Assembly: GCA_913009915.1 (NCBI GenBank)
Contig: CAJVYZ010000070.1
Location: 1 to 9,372 of the forward strand
Length of the DNA stretch: 9,372 nt
Source of the DNA: an uncultured Gemmatimonadota bacterium
GTDB lineage: Bacteria; Gemmatimonadota; Gemmatimonadetes; Gemmatimonadales; GWC2-71-9
Reading direction: 5' to 3'
The position numbers and the translations under genes are program-made. The notes beneath the pieces are model-generated. The model searched no databases and had not been told where the DNA came from. It was given only the letters and a program-made list of their open reading frames with translations. This document shows, piece by piece, positions 5,857 through 9,372 of this stretch (within the stretch, counting starts at the first letter, position 1; every line of letters begins with the position of its first letter).

Positions 5857-6804
5857 ATGGTTCAAATCACCCACACACGAGATCGCCGGACGGTCGGGAC
5901 GATCCCGCCGCTGCCGGGCCAGGATTCCGCTGGCCGGAAACCCAGCTGGCTCAAGGTACGTGCTCCGGGCGGGGCTAACTACGCCCGCATTCGCAAGCTC
6001 ATGCGCGAACTGGACCTGCACACGGTGTGTGAAGAGGCGCGCTGCCCCAACGTGGGGGAGTGCTGGGAGCACAAGGCCGCCACGTTCATGATTCTGGGCG
6101 ACGTGTGCACCCGCAATTGCACCTACTGCGCGGTGGCCCACGGCACTCCGGGACCGTACGACCCGGTCGAAGCTACCCGGCTGGCCGAGGCCGTGACCCA
6201 GATGGGCCTGGCCCACGTGGTGATCACCTCGGTCGACCGCGACGACCTCCCCAACAAGGGCGCCGAGGCCTTCCGCGACTGCATCCTGGAAATCAGGCAA
6301 CGGATGCCGGACACCTCCGTCGAGGTATTGATCCCCGACTTCCAGGGATCCGAACGGGCGCTCGAGATCGTCATGGGTGCCAAGCCGGCCATCCTCAACC
6401 ACAACCTCGAGACAGCCGAGCGGCTGTACCGCCTGGCACGCCCGGGCGGCCGCTATCGCCGGGCGTTGACGGTATTGGCCAATGCCAGGCGCATGGGCGG
6501 ACCGAAGGCGCTAACCAAGTCGGGCATGATTCTGGGGATGGGGGAAGAGTGGGACGAAGTGGTGCGCTGCATGGAAGATCTGCGACGCAGCGACGTCAAC
6601 ATCTTGACGCTGGGGCAGTATCTCAGGCCTTCGGCCAGCCACCTCCCGATAGCTCGCTACTACTCGCCCGACGAATTCAGCGAGTTGGCCGAGATCGGGC
6701 GCTGTCTCGGCTTCGACCACGTCGAGGCCAGCCCGCTGACGCGCTCGTCCTACCACGCCTGGGAACAGGTCGACAAGGCCAACGCGGTGAGGAACGAGGC
6801 ATGA
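5857..6804 (+). CDS. lipA: Lipoyl synthase LipA (radical SAM)
   Basis: Inserts two sulfurs at C6 and C8 of protein-bound octanoyl chains, making the lipoyl group of 2-oxoacid dehydrogenase E2 subunits. 315 residues, typical length. Both iron-sulfur sites are intact: the auxiliary-cluster motif C58-x4-C63-x5-C69 (CEEARCPNVGEC) and the radical SAM motif C84-x3-C88-x2-C91 (CTRNCTYC). GDVCTRNC, VITSVDRDDLPN, LNHNLET and SGMILGMGE are family hallmarks. The C-terminal LTRSSYHAWEQ keeps the RSSY serine that ligates the auxiliary cluster. ATG 5857 is used here; it has no Shine-Dalgarno, so GTG 5845 (adding four residues) with TAGGGG eight bases before it is a real alternative. The stop overlaps the pdhA start (ATGA), so LipA is translationally coupled to the enzyme whose E2 it matures. 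Confidence 0.96.
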   Translation: MVQITHTRDRRTVGTIPPLPGQDSAGRKPSWLKVRAPGGANYARIRKLMRELDLHTVCEEARCPNVGECWEHKAATFMILGDVCTRNCTYCAVAHGTPGPYDPVEATRLAEAVTQMGLAHVVITSVDRDDLPNKGAEAFRDCILEIRQRMPDTSVEVLIPDFQGSERALEIVMGAKPAILNHNLETAERLYRLARPGGRYRRALTVLANARRMGGPKALTKSGMILGMGEEWDEVVRCMEDLRRSDVNILTLGQYLRPSASHLPIARYYSPDEFSELAEIGRCLGFDHVEASPLTRSSYHAWEQVDKANAVRNEA

Positions 6805-7832
6805 GCGGATCGACCGCATCCAAGAAGAAAGGTTCGAAGCGTCCGGCCAAGGCAACTCCGGCGGCAACGGAGGAGCAATGCCGGAACTGGTACCACCAGT
6901 TGTGCCTGTTGCGCCGGTTCGAGGAGAAGGCCGCGGAGGCGTACAGCTTGGGGAAGATTGGCGGGTTCTGTCACCTCTACATCGGACAGGAAGCGGTCGG
7001 CGTCGGCGTCATGGCGTCCCTGCGCGAGGACGACTACATCGTAGGGTCCTACCGGGAACACGGCTTGGCGTTGGCGCGGGGAGTACCGCCGCGGTCGATC
7101 ATGGCCGAGTTGTACGGCAAGGCCGACGGATGTTCGGGCGGCAAGGGTGGCTCCATGCACCTGTTTGACGCCGACCGCAACTTCCTTGGCGGGCACGGCA
7201 TCGTGGGAGGCCAGATCCCCTTGGGCACGGGGATGGCCTTCGCTGCCAAGTACCATGGCACCGACCAGGTGTCCGTTTCGTTCTTCGGAGAAGCCGCGGC
7301 CAACATCGGGTCGTTCCACGAATCGCTCAACATGGCGGCCCTGTGGAAGCTGCCGGCGGTGTACATCCTCGAGAACAACGGGTACGGCATGGGCACCGCC
7401 ATCGCGCGGGCCACGGCCAGCATGGACCTGTTCCACCGCGCCTACTCCTACGACATGGAAGCCGAGGCCGTCGACGGGCAAGACGTGTTCGCGGTCAAGG
7501 ACGCCATGGAGCGGGCGGTCGAGCGAGCGCGCACCAAGTCCGAACCGACACTGCTGGAAATGCGGACGTACCGGTACGTGGGACACTCGATGTCCGACGC
7601 GGCCCACGGTACCTACCGCACCAAGGACGAGGTCGAGGAATACCGCAAACGGGATCCGCTGGTGATCATGGCTGCCTTCATGAAGAAGCAGGGGATGACC
7701 GACGACGACGGATTGAAAGCGATCGACGACGAGGTGAAGACCGAGGTGCAGGACGCCATGGACTACGCCGACCAGTCGCCTGACCCGCCCCTCGAAGCCC
7801 TGTATACCGATGTGTACGCGGAGGGCGGGTGA
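6801..7832 (+). CDS. pdhA: Pyruvate dehydrogenase E1 component, alpha subunit
   Basis: With E1 beta, decarboxylates pyruvate on ThDP and passes the acetyl group to lipoyl-E2. 343 residues. After a Lys/Ala/Pro-rich N-terminal extension (about 1-24, SKKKGSKRPAK) the E1 alpha core starts at WYHQLCLLRRFEEKAAE. Family marks follow: GFCHLYIGQEAV, IVGSYREHG (catalytic-loop His), GKGGSMHLFD, LGGHGIVGGQIPLGTG, NMAALWKLPAVYILENNGYGMGT, and RTYRYVGHSMSD with the loop YRTKDEVEEYRKRDP. The ThDP/Mg signature is unusual: residues 163-168 read GEAAAN where GDGAAN is typical, so the metal-ligand Asp is Glu164 and the second Gly is Ala165; the distal N192/N193 are kept. It is probably still active, given full conservation elsewhere. 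A 2-oxoisovalerate or acetoin E1 alpha is possible, but similarity to mitochondrial-type PDH and the partner genes favour pyruvate. Confidence 0.93.
   Translation: MSGSTASKKKGSKRPAKATPAATEEQCRNWYHQLCLLRRFEEKAAEAYSLGKIGGFCHLYIGQEAVGVGVMASLREDDYIVGSYREHGLALARGVPPRSIMAELYGKADGCSGGKGGSMHLFDADRNFLGGHGIVGGQIPLGTGMAFAAKYHGTDQVSVSFFGEAAANIGSFHESLNMAALWKLPAVYILENNGYGMGTAIARATASMDLFHRAYSYDMEAEAVDGQDVFAVKDAMERAVERARTKSEPTLLEMRTYRYVGHSMSDAAHGTYRTKDEVEEYRKRDPLVIMAAFMKKQGMTDDDGLKAIDDEVKTEVQDAMDYADQSPDPPLEALYTDVYAEGG
7820..7825 (+). promoter_or_regulatory. Ribosome binding site deciding the pdhB start
   Basis: GGAGGG inside the end of pdhA. It is six bases from ATG 7832 but only three from the in-frame GTG 7829, so ATG 7832 is the better start. 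The pdhA stop TGA and pdhB ATG share one base. Confidence 0.75.
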
Positions 7833-8812
7833 TGCTCACTCTTACCTATCGCGATGCCCTCAATGAAGCACTCCGCGAAGAAATGCAGCGGGACGATCGC
7901 GTGTTTCTCATGGGCGAGGAAGTGGCCGAGTACGACGGGGCCTACAAGGTCAGCCGCGGACTGCTCAAGGAGTTCGGCCCCAAGCGGGTGGTGGATACGC
8001 CAATCGCGGAACTGGGCTTTACCGGTCTGGGCGTCGGGGCGGCCATGGTGGGTCTGCGGCCGGTCATCGAAGTCATGACCTGGAATTTTGCCCTGCTGGC
8101 CATCGACCAGATCGTGAACTCGGCCGCCAAGATGCGCTACATGTCCGGGGGCCAGGTGGGCGTCCCCATGGTGATCCGCGGGCCCAACGGGTCCGCCCTC
8201 CAGCTGGCGGCGCAGCACTCCCAGGCGTTCGAGGCGTGGTACGCCCACATACCCGGGCTCAAGGTGGTGATGCCGGCCACGCCGGCCGACGCCAAGGGCC
8301 TGCTGAAGTCGGCCATCCGCGACGATGACCCGGTCGTCTTCATGGAAGGCGAGATGCTGTACAACCTCAAGGGCGAGGTGCCCGAGGGCGACATCACCGT
8401 TCCCATCGGTGCGGCCGACGTCAAGCGGACCGGCTCGGACGTCACCATCGTGTGCCACTCCAAGACAGTGGCTCAGGCGCTGAAGGCGGCCGACCGCCTG
8501 GCCGAAGAGAACATCTCGGCGGAGGTCGTGGATCTGCGGACCATTCGACCGATGGACACGGACACCATTTTCACCTCGGTGTCGAAAACCAATCGGTGCG
8601 TCGTGGCCGAAGAGGGGTGGCCCTTCGCCGGAGTGGGAGCGCAGGTGGTCGACTACATCCAGCGAAACATCTTCGACGAACTCGATGCACCCGTGATACG
8701 CGTTACGGGCGCCGACGTTCCCATGCCCTACAACAAGCGCCTGGAGAAGGAAGCGAGGGTCGATCCCGCCAAGATCGTCGCCGCCGCCAAGCGCGTCCTC
8801 TACCTCGAGTAA
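7832..8812 (+). CDS. pdhB: Pyruvate dehydrogenase E1 component, beta subunit
   Basis: Forms the alpha2-beta2 E1 heterotetramer with the upstream gene's product. 326 residues, the usual length. The N-terminal pyrimidine-binding half has FLMGEEVAEYDGAYKVSRGL, where the GEEV pair (E29/E30) includes the glutamate that activates the ThDP aminopyrimidine, then DTPIAELGFTGLGVGAAM and the cation-site region AIDQIVNSAAKMRYMSGG. AQHSQAFEAWYAHIPGLKVV contains H129, the active-site histidine. The C-terminal transketolase domain shows VVDLRTIRPMDTDTI, VVAEEGWPFAGVGAQV and the E2-binding tail GADVPMPYNKRLEKEARVDPAKIV. Everything resembles the mitochondrial/alphaproteobacterial-type E1 beta. The ATG overlaps the pdhA stop by one base, and pdhC begins two bases after the pdhB stop, so expression is likely matched within one operon. 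Confidence 0.95.
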   Translation: MLTLTYRDALNEALREEMQRDDRVFLMGEEVAEYDGAYKVSRGLLKEFGPKRVVDTPIAELGFTGLGVGAAMVGLRPVIEVMTWNFALLAIDQIVNSAAKMRYMSGGQVGVPMVIRGPNGSALQLAAQHSQAFEAWYAHIPGLKVVMPATPADAKGLLKSAIRDDDPVVFMEGEMLYNLKGEVPEGDITVPIGAADVKRTGSDVTIVCHSKTVAQALKAADRLAEENISAEVVDLRTIRPMDTDTIFTSVSKTNRCVVAEEGWPFAGVGAQVVDYIQRNIFDELDAPVIRVTGADVPMPYNKRLEKEARVDPAKIVAAAKRVLYLE

Positions 8813-8814
8813 CC

Positions 8815-9307
8815 ATGGCCACAAATGTCGTGATGGAGGCGCTGTCCCCGACGATGGAAGAGGGCCGCCTCGTCGAATGGAAAATGGCGGAAGGCGCCAA
8901 GGTGTCGGTGGGCGACGTGTTGGCCGAGGTGGAAACCGACAAGGCCATCATGGAGCTGGTGGCCCGGGTCGACGGCACGCTGCTCAAGCACCTGGTCCCA
9001 GCAGGCTCGACCGTACCGGTGGCCGAGCCGGTCGGCATCATCGGCGAGCCGGGAGAAGACGTCAGCGGGGGCGATGACAGCGGGGGCAGCGAGGGCAGCG
9101 GGAGCAGCGAGGGCAGTGACATAAGCGAGGGCAGCGGGGCGGCGGGGCAGGGCGAGGATGCCGGCGAGGGCAGCGGGGGCGGTGAGGCAGCGGATGTTGC
9201 TGTTACTGCCCCGCAGCCCCGCAGCTCTGCTGCCCCGCCGCCAGGGGGCCGGATAAAGGCTTCGCCGCTAGCGCGGCGGATCGCTGAGGAACATGGGGTC
9301 GACTTGG
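8815..9307 (+). CDS. pdhC: Pyruvate dehydrogenase E2 (dihydrolipoamide acetyltransferase), 3'-truncated
   Basis: E2 moves the acetyl group from E1 to CoA and forms the core of the complex. About 164 residues remain. Residues 1-80 are a single lipoyl domain (VVMEALSPTMEEGRLVEW) with lipoyl-lysine K43 in VETDKAIME, the substrate of LipA. Residues ~83-126 are an unusual acidic Gly/Ser linker with a SEGSxx hexapeptide repeated three times, then a more typical Ala/Pro linker (TAPQPRSSAAPPPG, ~132-145). A peripheral subunit-binding domain begins at RIKASPLARRIAEEHGVDL (146-164) and is cut by the contig end; its remainder and the catalytic domain are missing. An apparent ending EIGRAHV is adapter translation. 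ATG lies two bases after the pdhB stop without a clear Shine-Dalgarno, so it probably relies on coupling. Branched-chain E2 is possible, but the operon favours pyruvate. Confidence 0.93.
9088..9141 (+). repeat. 18-base tandem repeat encoding SEGSxx in the E2 linker
   Basis: Three in-frame 18-base units (9088-9105, 9106-9123, 9124-9141) each start AGCGAGGGCAG and encode SEGSGS, SEGSDI and SEGSGA. A fourth core copy, GCGAGGGCAGCG, recurs at 9164-9175. The whole 9064-9190 stretch is low-complexity GGC/AGC/GAG and likely to vary in length between strains by slippage. Confidence 0.8.
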
Positions 9308-9372
9308 AGATCGGAAGAGCACACGTCTGAACTCCAGTCACACTGATATAACTCGTATGCCGTCTTCTGCTT
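9308..9372 (-). other. Illumina P7/TruSeq index adapter (right tip)
   Basis: Positions 9308-9341 begin AGATCGGAAGAGCACACGTC, the read-2 adapter. Index ACTGATAT is at 9342-9349, followed by the P7 complement ending CGTATGCCGTCTTCTGCTT. One base (9351, A for T) differs from the standard adapter and is a likely sequencing error. It is the reverse complement of 109-174. The true insert ends at 9307, give or take a base, because the adapter's first bases could coincide with the pdhC codon. Confidence 0.98.

Noticed and set aside
5805..5880. Possible tRNA, because of GGTTCAAATC at 5859-5868 and a GGTTAGGGG resembling a D-loop
   Set aside because: The bases flanking TTCAAAT do not form a T-stem and no acceptor stem pairs. 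The motif is simply codons 1-4 of lipA (MVQI).
7763..8824. Long minus-strand open frame (353 codons) opposite pdhB
   Set aside because: It mirrors pdhB third-position GC and shows no recognisable domain. pdhB itself is unambiguous.
175..9307. A hidden defence, toxin-antitoxin, phage or secretion system
   Set aside because: Every sizeable frame is either a housekeeping or envelope gene or a shadow. No nuclease, helicase, transposase, toxin or phage signature is seen on either strand.
109..9372. Perfect inverted terminal repeat of about 60 bases, suggesting a linear replicon or transposon
   Set aside because: Both arms are the known Illumina P7/TruSeq adapter with one index.

Overview
This window is almost certainly a complete assembled metagenomic contig, not a slice of a finished chromosome. 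Both tips are Illumina library adapter: positions 1-174 and 9308-9372 carry the P7 adapter in opposite orientations with the same 8-base index. The biological insert is therefore about 175-9307. The insert is GC-rich and densely coded, with strong third-position GC in every real frame. It has two lipoproteins with clear lipoboxes, an exported DUF3108 protein, and a mitochondrial/alphaproteobacterial-type pyruvate dehydrogenase with separate E1 alpha and E1 beta. This fits a high-GC, didermic, respiring bacterium. Gemmatimonadota or a similar uncultured soil or marine phylum would fit the gene content, but the taxon is a guess and cannot be fixed from sequence alone.

Layout, left to right. At 175-393 is the 3' half of a response-regulator receiver domain, cut by the contig end and followed directly by a strong hairpin. 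At 563-2118 a family 2 glycosyltransferase overlaps by 4 bases (ATGA) with an exported DUF3108 protein. A bidirectional terminator (2151-2174) separates that pair from a small convergent two-helix membrane protein on the minus strand (2199-2414). A 74-base divergent spacer then leads into a plus-strand run: glycine oxidase ThiO (2489-3604), a DUF1684 lipoprotein (3625-4515) and a TlpA-like thioredoxin lipoprotein (4544-5752). A 66-base imperfect palindrome built from CTGA/TCAG heptamers (4461-4526) overlaps the end of the DUF1684 gene and supplies its last 17 codons.

The right third is a tightly packed lipoate/pyruvate dehydrogenase operon: lipA (5857-6804), pdhA (6801-7832), pdhB (7832-8812) and the start of pdhC (8815-9307, cut by the contig end). 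These genes work together. E1 alpha and beta decarboxylate pyruvate on ThDP, E2 carries the acetyl group on a lipoyl-lysine, and LipA inserts the two sulfurs that make that lipoyl group.

I see no defence system, CRISPR array, transposase, phage gene, tRNA or rRNA. The points most worth a second look are the altered ThDP motif in E1 alpha (GEAAAN where GDGxxN is usual), the heptamer palindrome that became coding, the internally duplicated N-terminal region of the TlpA-like lipoprotein, and the acidic SEGS-repeat linker in E2. The core genes are otherwise ordinary housekeeping functions.
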